A stretch of 64,000 nucleotides of DNA from Diacronema lutheri. Its lineage: Eukaryota; Haptophyta; Pavlovophyceae; Pavlovales; Pavlovaceae. The notes under the pieces are model-generated. The model was given only the letters and a program-made list of their open reading frames with translations. It had not been told where the DNA came from and did no database searches. A program made the translations under genes and the position numbers. The stretch lies in the NCBI GenBank assembly GCA_019448385.1, contig JAGTXO010000011.1, positions 586,001 to 650,000 on the forward strand, in the 5' to 3' direction. Numbering within the stretch: position 1 is the first letter of the stretch; every line of letters starts with the position of its first letter. Below are positions 15,944-26,141 of the stretch, in pieces.

Positions 15944-18916
15944 ATGTCGCGACGGGCCAAATCACCTGCGCACCCTGTCGCCGGAGGGGTGCCGCCGGTG
16001 GCCCTGCGCGCGCCGGGAGGCATAGAGGTTGCGCGCTGCTGGCAGGGCTCGTCCACGTGCGTGCCCGACTGCCCGCCAGTCGCGACGCCGAGCGCGCGTC
16101 AGGGCGAGGCCAGCCGGCGGTGGGGCCTCGCGCGCAGCATCGCGACGGAGCAGCAGCGGCACGCCGTGAGCGAGCGCGACGTGCAGCTGGGCGCGGCATA
16201 CATCCGGGACGCGCTTAGCGGTCGGCTCGAATCGGGCGAGGCGGCGATGCTCGGCAGGCCGCGCGCGATGCGCGCGGCGTTTGCGCTGCAGACGCACGGC
16301 GCGTGGACGGCAGCGCTCGCGCTCGCGATGTGCGCGCACTGCGCCGTGCTGCTCGCGGCGCCGCCGGGCTCGGCGGCGGCGCGCGGACCCGGCGCGCGCC
16401 TCGCCGAGTCGCTGCCGCTCGCGCTCTACGCCGCCGACGTTTGCCTGAAGGTGGCGTACATGGGGACGGTGCGCTTCGCCAAGAAGGGCTGGCAGCAGCT
16501 GTACGTCGCGCTGCTACTGCTGCTGCTGCTCGACGCGGCGTGCTCGCGCGTGCTGCCTGGCGGCTCGCCGCGCGCGCTGCGCGTATGCCGCGCCGCGCGC
16601 TCGCTCATCGCCGTCGTCCGCCTTCGCTCCGTCCGCCGCTTCTTCGACGCCGCCGCGCGTGTGGCGCGCGAGGCGACGGCGATGCTCACGGCGACGGGCC
16701 TCTTCGTCGTCGGCGCGGGCGCGGTTGGCGCGCGTCTGTTTGGCGAGCACGTGCCGCCACTGCGCGGCGGGACGCTCTCCGCCTCGCGCGAGCTGCTCAC
16801 CCTTGTCCTCTCGCTCGACAACTTTGGCGCGCTCTCGCGCGGCGCGGCTGCCGACGCGAACCTGTACGCCGGCGCCGTCGGCACGTGCGGCGAGGCGTGC
16901 AGCGAGGCGTCGGCGTGGGCGCGCGCCGATGCGCAGGCCGCGTCGTACGCGTACGCGCTCTACTTGACGCTCGTGCTGCTGATTGGCGTCGGTTACCTCC
17001 TTCAATTGCTGCTCGTTGCGACCATGCACGCATTCGGCGAGATGACGCGCCGGCAGCTCGCGGCCGAGCGGCGCAAGGAGTTGCAGGCGCTCACCAAGGC
17101 GTTCGCGCTGCTCGGCACGCACGCGCACGGCTCGCGCGCCGCGCAACCCGCGGCCGCGCCGCCGGTGGCCATCGACGGCGGCGCGCTGGACGCACACCTC
17201 GACCGTGCCACGTGGCAACGGCTCTTCGCCATACTGCGCCCGCCGCGCGGCGCGCCGGCCCGCGCGGCCGGCTCGCGCTGCTGGGCGGCCGAGCTCTACT
17301 ACGAGCTGCTGAGCAACGGGCAGGGCAGCGTCGACGCGATCGACTTCCTCAGGCTGCGCTACGTGCTCGACGCGCACTTTGATTTTGCGCTCGCGCCGCA
17401 TGGCGGGCACGGCACCGACGCGCAGCGCGATGTGGCGGACGACGCGCGCGACGGCGCGCGCGCGAGCCGCGCGGCCACGCGCGCCGCGTACCTCGGCTGG
17501 CTATCGGGCTGCGCGCTGCTGCTCGAGGGCGGGGCGCTGCTCCTTGACCTTGACATCGACAGCGGCATCCGCCCGGCCCAGTCGAGCGGGGCGCGCGTGC
17601 TCCCCTCCATGCTGCCAGCGCGCGCGTGCGCCGCGCCGGCAGCCGGCGCGCACGCGCGCTGCGCGGCGGTGGGCGCGCGTTACACGCTGTGCGCGCTCGC
17701 GCTCAGCTGCGCGGCCGAAGCCGCGGTGCGCGTGGCCGCGCGCGGCGGCGCGCGCGCGCTCGCGCATTCGCTGCGCGCTGCGTGGCGCGCGCCTCGCGCC
17801 GGCGGCGACTTTGGCGCGGGCGGCGCTCTCGAGCTCAGCCTCGCCGCGTCCGCCGCGCTGTACGCGTGGCGCGCGGCGCGGCCCGCGCTCGAGCGCGCGG
17901 GCGTGGCGGGCGCGCTGTGCGCCGCGCTCGCGTGCGCGCGCGCATATGCCCGCTCGCCGCTGCTGTGCGGCATGTTCCGCCCGTTCCGCACGCTCCTCCC
18001 GATGATCGTGCAGCTGTGCGCGTTCGCGGGCCTCGTCCTCTTCGCCTTCGCCGCGTTCGCGCACGAGGCCTTTGGCGGTGCCTTCGACCGCCTGCGCACG
18101 TTGCGTGAGGCCGTTGCGTGGCACCTCGAGCTCTTCCTCGGCGTCGGGCTCGGAGACGCGGCCGGAGGCGCGGCCGGCGGCGCGGCCGGCGGCGCGGCCG
18201 GCGGTGCCGCCGGCGGCACGGCCAGCGGCGCGTTCGGCGGCGCGGGCACCGCTGCGTTCATGGAGTGCCTGCGCTGGTACCCGCACGCCTTCTACGTGGT
18301 AGGCCCGACAATCATCTACAACCTCCTCGTCGCCCTCGTCTCCGACTTCCAGGCGAAGCGCGTCATCGAACCCGGGCGGATGCAGCAGCTTGAGCAGCCG
18401 CGCACGCGCGCAGCCGGCGGGCGAGAGGCGCGCGAGAGCGAGCCCGCTGACGGCGGCGATGGCGGCGCGCGCCAGCCAGCGAACGCAACCGCGCGCGCCG
18501 AGAGCACGTCGTCGCCGAGCGGCGCGTCGCGGCTGCGGCAGACGGTCGTCGCTTCAACGGTCGTGCGCTTGCTTAAGCACTCGCTCTCGACGCGCGGCAG
18601 CAGGCCGTTCGGCGGCACCGTCGCCGCGGCGGGCGCGCTCCCGCCGGCCGACGGGCTGAACGGTGCGCCGGCCGCGCCGCTTTCGCGCCTCCGAATCTCG
18701 CTGCGCCGCGCGAGCAGCGGGCTGCAGCTGCTGCGCCAGCTGCACTCGGACGCGCCCGACGCGCACGGCGACGGCCGCTTCGTCGACGAGCACGACCTGC
18801 ACGCGTGCCAGCGCTACGCCAAGGTGGACCTCGCGAGCGTGTACGCCGCGCGCCCGCGCGACTACATGTCGCTCGAGGCGTGGGCCGCCCTCCTCGACGG
18901 CGCAGAGGCCGAGTGA
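15944..18916 (+). CDS. Two-repeat voltage-gated cation channel-like protein (two-pore-channel type)
   Basis: 990 residues. Two blocks of hydrophobic segments (about residues 105-375 and 515-815) each end in a pore-like region: SRELLTLVLSLDNFGALS in the first and REAVAWHLELFLGVG in the second, followed by the final segment FYVVGPTIIYNLLVALVSDF. An Arg-bearing S4-like helix (RALRVCRAARSLIAVVRLRSVRR) precedes the first pore. The linker contains LLSNGQGSVDAIDFLRLRYVLD, resembling part of an EF hand, as in plant TPC1. The second pore is followed by four or more GGAA repeats. Family role: cation (Ca or Na) release across vacuole or endolysosome membranes. The GTG upstream of this ATG was not used. 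Ion selectivity is not inferable. Confidence 0.7.
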   Translation: MSRRAKSPAHPVAGGVPPVALRAPGGIEVARCWQGSSTCVPDCPPVATPSARQGEASRRWGLARSIATEQQRHAVSERDVQLGAAYIRDALSGRLESGEAAMLGRPRAMRAAFALQTHGAWTAALALAMCAHCAVLLAAPPGSAAARGPGARLAESLPLALYAADVCLKVAYMGTVRFAKKGWQQLYVALLLLLLLDAACSRVLPGGSPRALRVCRAARSLIAVVRLRSVRRFFDAAARVAREATAMLTATGLFVVGAGAVGARLFGEHVPPLRGGTLSASRELLTLVLSLDNFGALSRGAAADANLYAGAVGTCGEACSEASAWARADAQAASYAYALYLTLVLLIGVGYLLQLLLVATMHAFGEMTRRQLAAERRKELQALTKAFALLGTHAHGSRAAQPAAAPPVAIDGGALDAHLDRATWQRLFAILRPPRGAPARAAGSRCWAAELYYELLSNGQGSVDAIDFLRLRYVLDAHFDFALAPHGGHGTDAQRDVADDARDGARASRAATRAAYLGWLSGCALLLEGGALLLDLDIDSGIRPAQSSGARVLPSMLPARACAAPAAGAHARCAAVGARYTLCALALSCAAEAAVRVAARGGARALAHSLRAAWRAPRAGGDFGAGGALELSLAASAALYAWRAARPALERAGVAGALCAALACARAYARSPLLCGMFRPFRTLLPMIVQLCAFAGLVLFAFAAFAHEAFGGAFDRLRTLREAVAWHLELFLGVGLGDAAGGAAGGAAGGAAGGAAGGTASGAFGGAGTAAFMECLRWYPHAFYVVGPTIIYNLLVALVSDFQAKRVIEPGRMQQLEQPRTRAAGGREARESEPADGGDGGARQPANATARAESTSSPSGASRLRQTVVASTVVRLLKHSLSTRGSRPFGGTVAAAGALPPADGLNGAPAAPLSRLRISLRRASSGLQLLRQLHSDAPDAHGDGRFVDEHDLHACQRYAKVDLASVYAARPRDYMSLEAWAALLDGAEAE
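18160..18231 (+). repeat. 12-bp Gly/Ala-coding repeats next to pore 2
   Basis: About five or six units of ggcggcgcggcc and close variants encode GGAA between the second pore loop and the last membrane helix of the channel-like protein, where a loop insertion is tolerated. Confidence 0.8.
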
Positions 18917-19043
18917 GGGTGCACGCGACGCCATTTTTGGCTGCAGCGTGGAGCCGTCAAGAGGCTGGCGGATCACGACTCACGGGACCCCTGACTTACA
19001 TGATTGTGTCCTTGACGCGGGCAAGTGAGCCGTGAGCTCAGGC

Positions 19044-20809
19044 CTAGACCGAGCTGTCCCGCCGCATTTCCCAACCCGCGCCACTGTCGACGCTGCCCGC
19101 GCGCGGCACGTGCGCCGCAAGCGTTGCGCGCACGCTGTCCGCGGACAGCGCGCGCGCCGGCGTGCCGAGCAGCGCGGGGCGCGCGCGCGCGCCGAGCGCG
19201 GTGGCAAGCGCGCCGTTCGCGTCGGCGAGCGCGGCGGACGGCGCGCGGCCGACGGTGAGGGACGTGGCGTGCAGCTCGCCAAACTCGGATGCGGCGGCGG
19301 CAAAGAGCGCGCGCCGCGCCTCGCGCGCTTTTGAGCCCGTCTGGTCGACGCATTCGGCGAGCGCGTGCACGTGCGCGACGAGCGTCGCGATCGCGCGCTC
19401 GCGCGCGCGCAGCCGCTCGCCGAGCCCGAGGCCGCCGGCGGACGGCTGCGCGTCGCGCGCGCCGCTCGCCGCCAGCTCGAGCTCGCGCTCGAGCAGCGCG
19501 CCGCGCTTGCGCGCCGTGCGCAGCTCGGCGGCGAGCGACGCGTTCGCGCCGTCGGCGGCCTCGGCGTGCTGCCGCCAGCCGTCGCGCTCGGCGACGGCGG
19601 CGACGAGCGCGGCCGAGACGCGCGCGGCGTTGGTCGCCTCCGCGCCGCCCGGCGCGAGCAGCGCGGGGAGCGGCCCCGCGTCCGCGCCCGTGCCGCCCGC
19701 GAGCCGGTCTGCGAGGCGGCCGGTGAGCGTGTCGATGCGCGCCTGGAGCGTGTCGTGGCTGCGCAGGAGGAGGACCAGGTCGTCCTCGCGCCGCTGCAGC
19801 CGCGCGCGCGCGAGCGTGAGCTGCGCGGCGCGCTCCGTCGCTTCCGCCGCGAGCGCGTGCAGCTCGGTCTCGAGCTGCTCGCGCGTGCGCGCGTAGAGCG
19901 CCCGCTCGTCGGCCGCAGAGAGCGCGCCCGTCTCGACATCCTCGAGCGCGACGGCCTGCACGGACGCGAGCTGCACGTCGCGCGTGAGCTCGGCGACGCG
20001 CGTCGCGAGGTAGCCCAGCCCGTCGACGGCCCACGCGTCCGCCGTCGCGAGCGCCCACCGGCGCAGCGCGCCGCCGAGCGCCGCCGCGCGCTCGGACGAG
20101 CGGAGCGCCGTGAGCAGCCGCAGCGCGCGCCCGCCGCGCAGCGCGCGCGCGGCCGTCGCGTCCTCGGCGAAGGCCAGCTCGTCCGCGAGCACGGCCTCGT
20201 CGAAGAGCGCGCGCTCAAGGCGCACGCGCGCGCGCGCGCGCAGCGCGGCGAGCGCGGCCGCCTGCGCGTCGTTCGCCCCGTCGAGGTCAGCAGCGAGCGC
20301 CGTGACCCTCTGCCGCTCGTCGGCGAGTGCGTCCTCGGCGTCGGCGAGCTGCGCGCGGAAGGTTGAGCCGTCGCGCAGCGCCTCCGTCTCGGCGCGCAGC
20401 TGGCTGACGCGCCGTTCGAGCACTTCGACCTGCCGCCGGTACCCGTCGAGCTGGTCTTCGACGAGCTGCTGGCGCACCTTGTCGATGCGCGACTCGGCCA
20501 TCTCAGCGGCGAGCCGCGCGTTCGCCTGCGTGAGCGTCGACACCTCTTCCGTCAGCTCGGAGAGGCGCGTCGCCTGCCGCTTGGCAAGCGCCGCACCCTC
20601 ACCCAGCTGCCGCTCGACCTGCGCAACGTGCTTGTCGCTCCCAGCCGCGACCGCGCGCAGCCGACGGACGCTCGCCTCGAGCGCGTCGATTCGAATTGCG
20701 GCGGCCTCGCGCTCGCGCACAAGCGTCGCGGCGGTTTCGTCGAGCGCGGCGTGCTCGTGCGCCGAGCGTGCGCCCGTCGACGCTCGGCGCGCGGCCGCGC
20801 CGCCGCCGC

Positions 20810-20850
<41 letters not shown>

Positions 20851-21679
20851 TCGGACGTGCGCGCTCGCGCGCGCTTGCGCAGGGCGGCATTCTCCGCGCG
20901 CAGCAGCTCATTGGTCGCGTGCGCGCGCTCGAGCTGCGCTGTCCACTCGGCGGGCGGGCGGCGCTCGTTGGTGAGCTCGACGAGCACGCGCCGCATCGCC
21001 GCGCGGTGCCAGCCCTCCGAGCGCACGTCCTCCGCGTACGCATGCAACTGCGCCTCCCACTCGCGCAGCTGCCGCTCGCGCTCGTCGAGACGCGCGGCAC
21101 GAGCGTTGCGATCGGCCGATTCGGCCGCGCGCTCGCGCGCAAGCTGCGAGCTCTCCGGCTGGCCTGCCGATGGCTGCCGCCGCGGGCTGGGCGGGTCAGC
21201 GCCACCGCGAGTCGCTCCAGCGACGACCGCACGTTGGCCTCCGCCTCCGCCTCCACCTCCGCCTCCGCCTTCGCCTCCGCCAAACGTGCCGTGCACCGCG
21301 GCGAGTGACGCGGCCAGGCTGCCGCCGCGCGCCGCGTTGAGCGCGTTGAAGTGCGCAACGCGCGCGCCGAGACCACCGCCGCCTGCCGCGCGGTCCACCT
21401 CGCCGGTGCGCGCGCCGACCGCCCCGTCGCGTGCACCCTCCGTCCGCTCGCCCGCGCCCGCGCCGCTCGCGCGCGCGCTGATCGCCGGCTCAGATATGCT
21501 CTGCGCCAGCACGCCGCGCCGGCGGCTGCGCGCCGCGCTCTCGTCCGCCGCGCTCGCCGCGGCGTCTGCCTGCACCTGCCCCGCGAAGGCTGCCGCGGCA
21601 TCCGCCGCCACCGCCGCCTGCGCCGCTGCATCAGCCGCGCCCACGCCCACGCCCACGCCCGCACCCACGCCCGCGCCCA

Positions 21680-21731
<52 letters not shown>

Positions 21732-23424
21732 CGCGTCTGAGGGCGAACAGCGATCAGCAGAAGAGCGTCGAAGCGACGTGGGCAACCAGCCATGCTCTGC
21801 CTCGCGCGGCGGGATGGCGCGGGGCGGGCTCGAGCCTCGCGAGCTTGGGCGCTCGCGCTCGGCCGGCCGCGCGGCGGGCGCGGCGGGCGCGGCGTTCGCT
21901 GCGCCGGCCGCGCGCACCGACGGCGCGCCCGCCGCGCCCGTGAGGCCGAGCACGAGCTGCTCGAGCGACAACGAGCGTGCGGACGCCTCGGACGCCTCGG
22001 ACGGGTGCTCCGACAACTCGGGCGACGCGCGCCCCGAGCTGCCGCCCGCGGAGCGTGAGGCGCGCCCGTCAGCGCCGCCATGGTTTTGGGCCCCGCGCGC
22101 GCCCTCCGCCACCGCCGACGCGCTCGCGCAAGCGCGCCGCGGCGGCACGCGCTGTGCGGCGGTGGCGCCGCCTTGTGCGAGCGCCTGTCCCGACGTGCTC
22201 CCGCTCTGCGCAGAGCGCTCGGACCGCTCGGAACGTTCCGACAGCTGCGAAGAGGCCGCGCCATCCTCGCCCTCGCCATCGCCTTCACCCTCGCCCTCGC
22301 CTTCACCTTCACCCTCGTCCCAAGCCTCCTCCGCGAGCGTTGGAAGTGCGCCCGGCCCGAGGGCAGCGCGTGCCGGGCCGAGCGAGGGCAGCGCGCTCTC
22401 CGGCAGCTGCGGCTGCGCCATGAGCGCAGCCATCGCAGCGAGCTCGGCGTCCGCCGTGGCCGCGTCGCCGTCTGCGCTGCCGCCGCCATCGCTGCGCCCT
22501 TCATCGCTCATGTCGACGCTTCCACCACGGCCGGCGCCGCTATCGCCGCTTCGGCGCCTCGGCTCGTCCGCCGAGCCGCGCGCGCGCAAGCCAACGGCAA
22601 GAGGCGAGCCGTCGGAACTCGCCGAAGCGGCACCATCGTCCGATGCGCTGTTCGCCTCGTCCGAAGCACCGGATTGCGGCCGCGATGCCGCGCCAGCGAC
22701 GTACGCGTCGGCCGGCTTGCCGCGCGCGCCATGCGCGGGCGGCTGCGGCGTCGCAGCGGCTTCGCGGTCGCGCCGCACGCTCACCAAGTCCTGGAGAATG
22801 TCGTTGAAGGAGTCGGAGTCCTCGGACGCAGAGTCAGCTGCGTCGTCCGCATCGGCTGCCGCGGCCGCGGCGAGGGCGAGAAGGGGATCTGCGCCCGCGC
22901 TGACCGCGCGGCCCGACGAGCTGCTGGCGGCGGAGAGGCTGCGCCCGTCGCCAGATTCGCTGCTCTCGGCAAGCGCCGTGCTCTCAAGCGAGACGCCGCA
23001 CCCCCATGCCGAGGCGTTGCCGCCTACCGCTGACGTGCTCGTGTTCGCCGACACTGCTCGCGGCCGCGGTGGCGCGGTCTCGCGCTCGCCGGCGCTTGCG
23101 CGCCCAGCCGGGCGAGCAGCCACACCGAAGGGCAGCTCGTCGACGGAAAAGTCGCTCACGTCACTCACGTCGCTCGCATCCCCGTGCTCCGCTCGCTCCA
23201 CCGGTTGTGCGGGCGGCGCCGGCTGCGCCTGCAGACGCCCAGGTCCCGAGTCGGCAGCGGCAGCATCGCCAGGCCGCTCCTGCGAGCGCCGCCCATAGCC
23301 TGCGCGCGGCGGGGAGGGATGACGGAGTGAGCGCGGCGCGGAGGCGCCGGCCTCGAAAGAGTTCGACGCGCAGCGCCGGGGCGCGCGCACCAAAGATGTT
23401 GCCCCCGCTGCGCGAGCTGCGCAT
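19044..23424 (-). CDS. Large disordered and coiled-coil protein, two exons
   Basis: 1429 residues. No ATG exists near the start of the long frame; an upstream mini-exon 23391-23424 (MRSSRSGGNIF plus one base) joins by a phase-1 intron 23300-23390 (GTGCGC...GCAG) to YGRRSQERPGD. The N-terminal 800 residues are disordered, Ser/Ala/Asp/Gly-rich, with Gly-Glu and Gly-Ala/Gly-Val runs and an Asp tract. From about residue 830 to the end the sequence is heptad-like coiled coil (TNELLRAENAALRKR; EQLETELHALAAEATERAAQL; ARTRRKRGALLERELELAA style segments). Such proteins are typical of centrosome/basal-body or cytoskeletal scaffolds, but no named family is recognised. It converges on the channel-like gene (stops 128 bp apart). 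Confidence 0.7.
21642..21731 (-). repeat. Hexamer tract coding Gly-Ala/Gly-Val
   Basis: Tandem gcccgc and gcccac hexamers on the plus strand encode alternating Gly-Ala and Gly-Val in the disordered half of the coiled-coil protein. A second simple tract at about 20808-20853 (cgtcgt units) encodes a run of Asp. Confidence 0.85.
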
Positions 23425-23504
23425 CGGACTTTTCAAACCGCCATGTTTGCTGGTTGCTTGCGAGTCTCCGTTCGCGTGTGCGACTCGCGGGTGGGTACGC
23501 GGAG
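23425..23504. promoter_or_regulatory. 80-bp divergent promoter
   Basis: Region between the ATG of the coiled-coil gene and the ATG of the PhyH-like gene. It contains a short T-rich stretch (ttttcaaaccgcc) that stands out against the GC-rich background. Confidence 0.45.
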
Positions 23505-24506
23505 ATGTCGGCGGTACAATCGGACGGGCTCACTCCGCGTGCGGATACCGCGCCGCCGCGCCGCTTCTCGATCGCCAATGCGGATGGGTGGAAGCGGCAC
23601 CTCAGCGAAGAGGGATACTGCGTGATCGCGTCCGTGGCCAACGCCGACGAGTGCGCGAACGCGGAGCGACTCTTTTGGGCGTGGGTCGAGGCGGTCGAGC
23701 CGCGCGTCAACCCAGAGGACGCGGCGACGTGGCGGCACATCCCGTGCTCGCGGTTCACGGGGATCGTCTCGAGCGGCGGCATCGGCCAGTCCGAGTTTGC
23801 CTGGCGCCTCCGCTCGCTCCCCGCCGTCGTGCGCGCGTTTGCGCAGATCTGGGGCTGCGACGACCGCTCGCTCATCTCGTCCTTTGACGGCGCCAACTGC
23901 TTCCGGCCGTTCCGCGCGCCCGCGGGCGCGGCTGATCTGGCCACGTCGGGCGGCTGGTGGCACATCGACCAGAGCGCCGCCAAGCAGGGCCTGCACGCCG
24001 TGCAGGGCCTCGTGAGCGTCACGGCGAGCACCGCTGCGACGGGCGGCCTGTGCGTGCTGCCGGGCACGCACCGTGAGCACGCCGAGGTGAGCGGCCGGTA
24101 CGCTCACGTGAAGCAGGACTACGTCCACCTCGCGCGCGACGACCCGCTGCTCGCGCGCGTGCGCGACGGCCACGGCCCGGGGGCGCTCCTCGTCACGTGC
24201 GGCGCGGGCGACCTCCTTCTCTGGGACTCGCGCGTCGTGCACTGCAACACGCCCGCGCTCCGACAGGCGCCCGAGCAGGGCACGCCGCGGCTGCTGCGTC
24301 TCGCCGCGTACGTCTGCATGACCGAGCGCTCGCGCGCCGACGCCGTCACGCTGCGCGCGCGAAGACGCGCTGTTGATGAGCTCGGCACCTCGACGCACTG
24401 GCCGGACAAGTCGTTTCACGTGACCAACAGCTGGCGCTCGCTGCGGCCGCTTGGCGGGCCGAGCCGCTTTGAAATGCTCACGCCTGCGCAGGCCGCGCTT
24501 GTCTGA
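23505..24506 (+). CDS. Phytanoyl-CoA dioxygenase (PhyH)-like 2OG-Fe(II) oxygenase
   Basis: 333 residues from ATG at 23505; an upstream TTG-led extension is ignored. The jelly-roll iron site is visible: GGWWHIDQSA supplies His-x-Asp, and GDLLLWDSRVVHCNTPA supplies the distal His; LLRLAAYVCMTERSR supplies an Arg that can bind 2-oxoglutarate. The N-terminal GYCVIASVANADEC is typical of PhyH-family proteins (the enzyme captures its substrate with the opening strand). PhyH relatives in algae act on lipids, secondary metabolites or halogenated compounds; the substrate cannot be predicted. No peroxisomal PTS1 is present (the end is AALV) and no signal peptide is seen. Confidence 0.85.
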   Translation: MSAVQSDGLTPRADTAPPRRFSIANADGWKRHLSEEGYCVIASVANADECANAERLFWAWVEAVEPRVNPEDAATWRHIPCSRFTGIVSSGGIGQSEFAWRLRSLPAVVRAFAQIWGCDDRSLISSFDGANCFRPFRAPAGAADLATSGGWWHIDQSAAKQGLHAVQGLVSVTASTAATGGLCVLPGTHREHAEVSGRYAHVKQDYVHLARDDPLLARVRDGHGPGALLVTCGAGDLLLWDSRVVHCNTPALRQAPEQGTPRLLRLAAYVCMTERSRADAVTLRARRRAVDELGTSTHWPDKSFHVTNSWRSLRPLGGPSRFEMLTPAQAALV

Positions 24507-24546
24507 AGCGCCGGCCTGCCCGGCGTGCTCAGTAAAGATGGACCAA

Positions 24547-24559
24547 GGGGGGGGGGGGG
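24547..24559 (+). repeat. G13 homopolymer after a stop codon
   Basis: Thirteen G on the coding strand, 40 nt after the PhyH-like stop, between two convergent genes. One of several G runs found just downstream of stops in this window. Confidence 0.8.
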
Positions 24560-24584
24560 TTGAGGGTCTGCCTGTCGCGCTCAA

Positions 24585-25990
24585 TCAGTCTCCGCCGCCG
24601 CCGCCGCCGCCGCCGCAGCCACCTCCACCGCCGCCGCCGCCGTCGCCTCCGCCGCCGTCACCGCCGCCGCCGTCGCCACCGTCGCCGTCGCCGCTACCAA
24701 ACCACCCGCCGCCGTCGCCGCCAAAATTGCCTCCGGAGCACGCGCCGCCTACGCAGCCCGCGCCGATCGGGTTGTACATCGCGCACGCGCCCGCGTAAGT
24801 GCCCATGGCGTAGGTGCCCATACCGGCGACGGCGAGTGCGCGGCCATGGTGCATGTGCCCGTGCGATCCAAACGCCACTGGGTACGCCTGTGGCCCCCCC
24901 AGCGAGCCATCGTTGGCGGGCCGCGCGAACGCGCCCGACGGCGTGCCTGCGGGCGCCTTGCGGGTGGACAGCTGCCGGCGGTTGGCGCGCCTGCGCTTGT
25001 CTATCACGATGGTGAATGCAATGATGGCGACGAGCCCGGCGCCGGCGAAAAATGCGGCGTCGCTGCTTTCTTTCGGGAAGATGCGTGCGGCGAAGATGAG
25101 CAAGGCCCAGATCAGGGTGATCGCGCCCGCGCCAAAGACGACGACAAAGGTCACGAACTGCCGCTGCTTCCGCTGCGCCGTCGCCGTGTGCTTGCGCAAG
25201 TCCACAGGCGCGACGAAGAGCGTGCCCGCGCCGACGGCGACCCCGGGCGGCACGATCACCGACGCCTTGCCGAGCAGGCTGTTCGCGTCACCTGCGCACG
25301 CGTGGGACACGGGCGGAAAGCGAACGTGGAGATCAATGAAGCGTGCGCACGCGCTGGCCTAGCCGCGCTGCGCATGGCTGGTGGCGCGCCGCGCGCGCGA
25401 CCGCCGCACGAGCCGCGCACACACCAGCAGCCCGCGGGAAGGCGTACTTGAACACCAGCCTGTCGCCAGCTTGCGCGTCGGCGGGTGCCGAAACGATGCA
25501 GTAGCGCACGTTGGGGTCATATGCCCTTCCGAACGGCGGTGGTGTCTCCACGGCCTCCTCTGCGCATTCGACGAGCCGAGGAAGGGGGTCGCCCGGCGCG
25601 CGAAGCGCCGGCGCGACGTACAGCGCGGTGCCCCTGTCCGTCTGGACGACGCGCGGGTCGGCACCCGCCACCGGTACGGCGGGTCGGCAGCCACCGGTCA
25701 CACGAATCCTGCCGCCCGCCCACCGGCGTCAGCGCGTGCGCGACCGACATCGCCGGTGTCGCCGGCGCCAGCGCGCTGAGCATCCGGCCCATCACCGCTG
25801 GGAATGGGGAGGGCTGCGCCAGAGCATATTGGACGTGGAAGGGCTCGCCCGCGTGGAGGCCGGGCGGCACGGTCACGGCGACGGTCTGGCCATCAGGTGT
25901 GAGCGCTTGGATGAGCTGCCCGCCCACGACGCCCGGCGGGACGACGAGCGTCATCACCGATGACGTCGACGGGATCGCGATCGCGCTCAT
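24585..25990 (-). CDS. VPPG-motif protein with two membrane segments and Gly-rich tail, three exons
   Basis: Tentative exons 25745-25990, 25425-25641 and 24585-25291 give 389 residues. The 3' junction is strong: donor GTGTGTGC and acceptor GCGCAG rebuild FPRAAG-DANSLLGKASVIV in phase 1. The 5' junction (intron 25642-25744) fits frame and GT-AG rules but is not unique. The protein has repeated short beta-like motifs (MTLVVPPGVVGGQLIQ, VAVTVPPGLHAGEPFHVQY, ASVIVPPGVAVGAGTLFV) of unknown function, seen in algal and oomycete proteins. Two hydrophobic helices follow (VTFVVVFGAGAITLIWALLIF; FFAGAGLVAIIAFTIVI), then a tail of Gly with Asp and Cys coded by (ccg)n-like DNA. Upstream in-frame ATGs near 26060-26090 could extend the N-terminus. 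Confidence 0.55.
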
Positions 25991-26141
25991 CTTCGTGAAC
26001 AAGGTGCGCGAGTAGAAATGCCTCGCCAGTTGAATATGCGTGTACCATGATGGCGCCCACCCCATACTCATACTGGAGGTGCTGCTCATCTGAAAACGCT
26101 GCACGACGTCTCAAAACGCACGCCGGACTTCGACCAACAAA
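25991..26141. promoter_or_regulatory. Divergent promoter between the VPPG and C2 genes
   Basis: 151 bp, relatively A/T-rich for this window (for example gttgaatatgcgtgtaccatgatgg). It probably drives both genes; no specific element is identified. Confidence 0.45.

Noticed and set aside
21642-21731. Hexamer tract as a possible CRISPR or satellite array
   Set aside because: No spacers; it is in frame within a low-complexity coding region. No CRISPR array or cas gene is present anywhere in the window.
20110-23298. 1062-codon open frame on the plus strand antisense to the coiled-coil gene, rich in Ser/Ala/Arg
   Set aside because: Its composition mirrors the opposite strand's codon bias. The minus frame has coiled-coil heptads and a sensible start exon, while this one has no domain.
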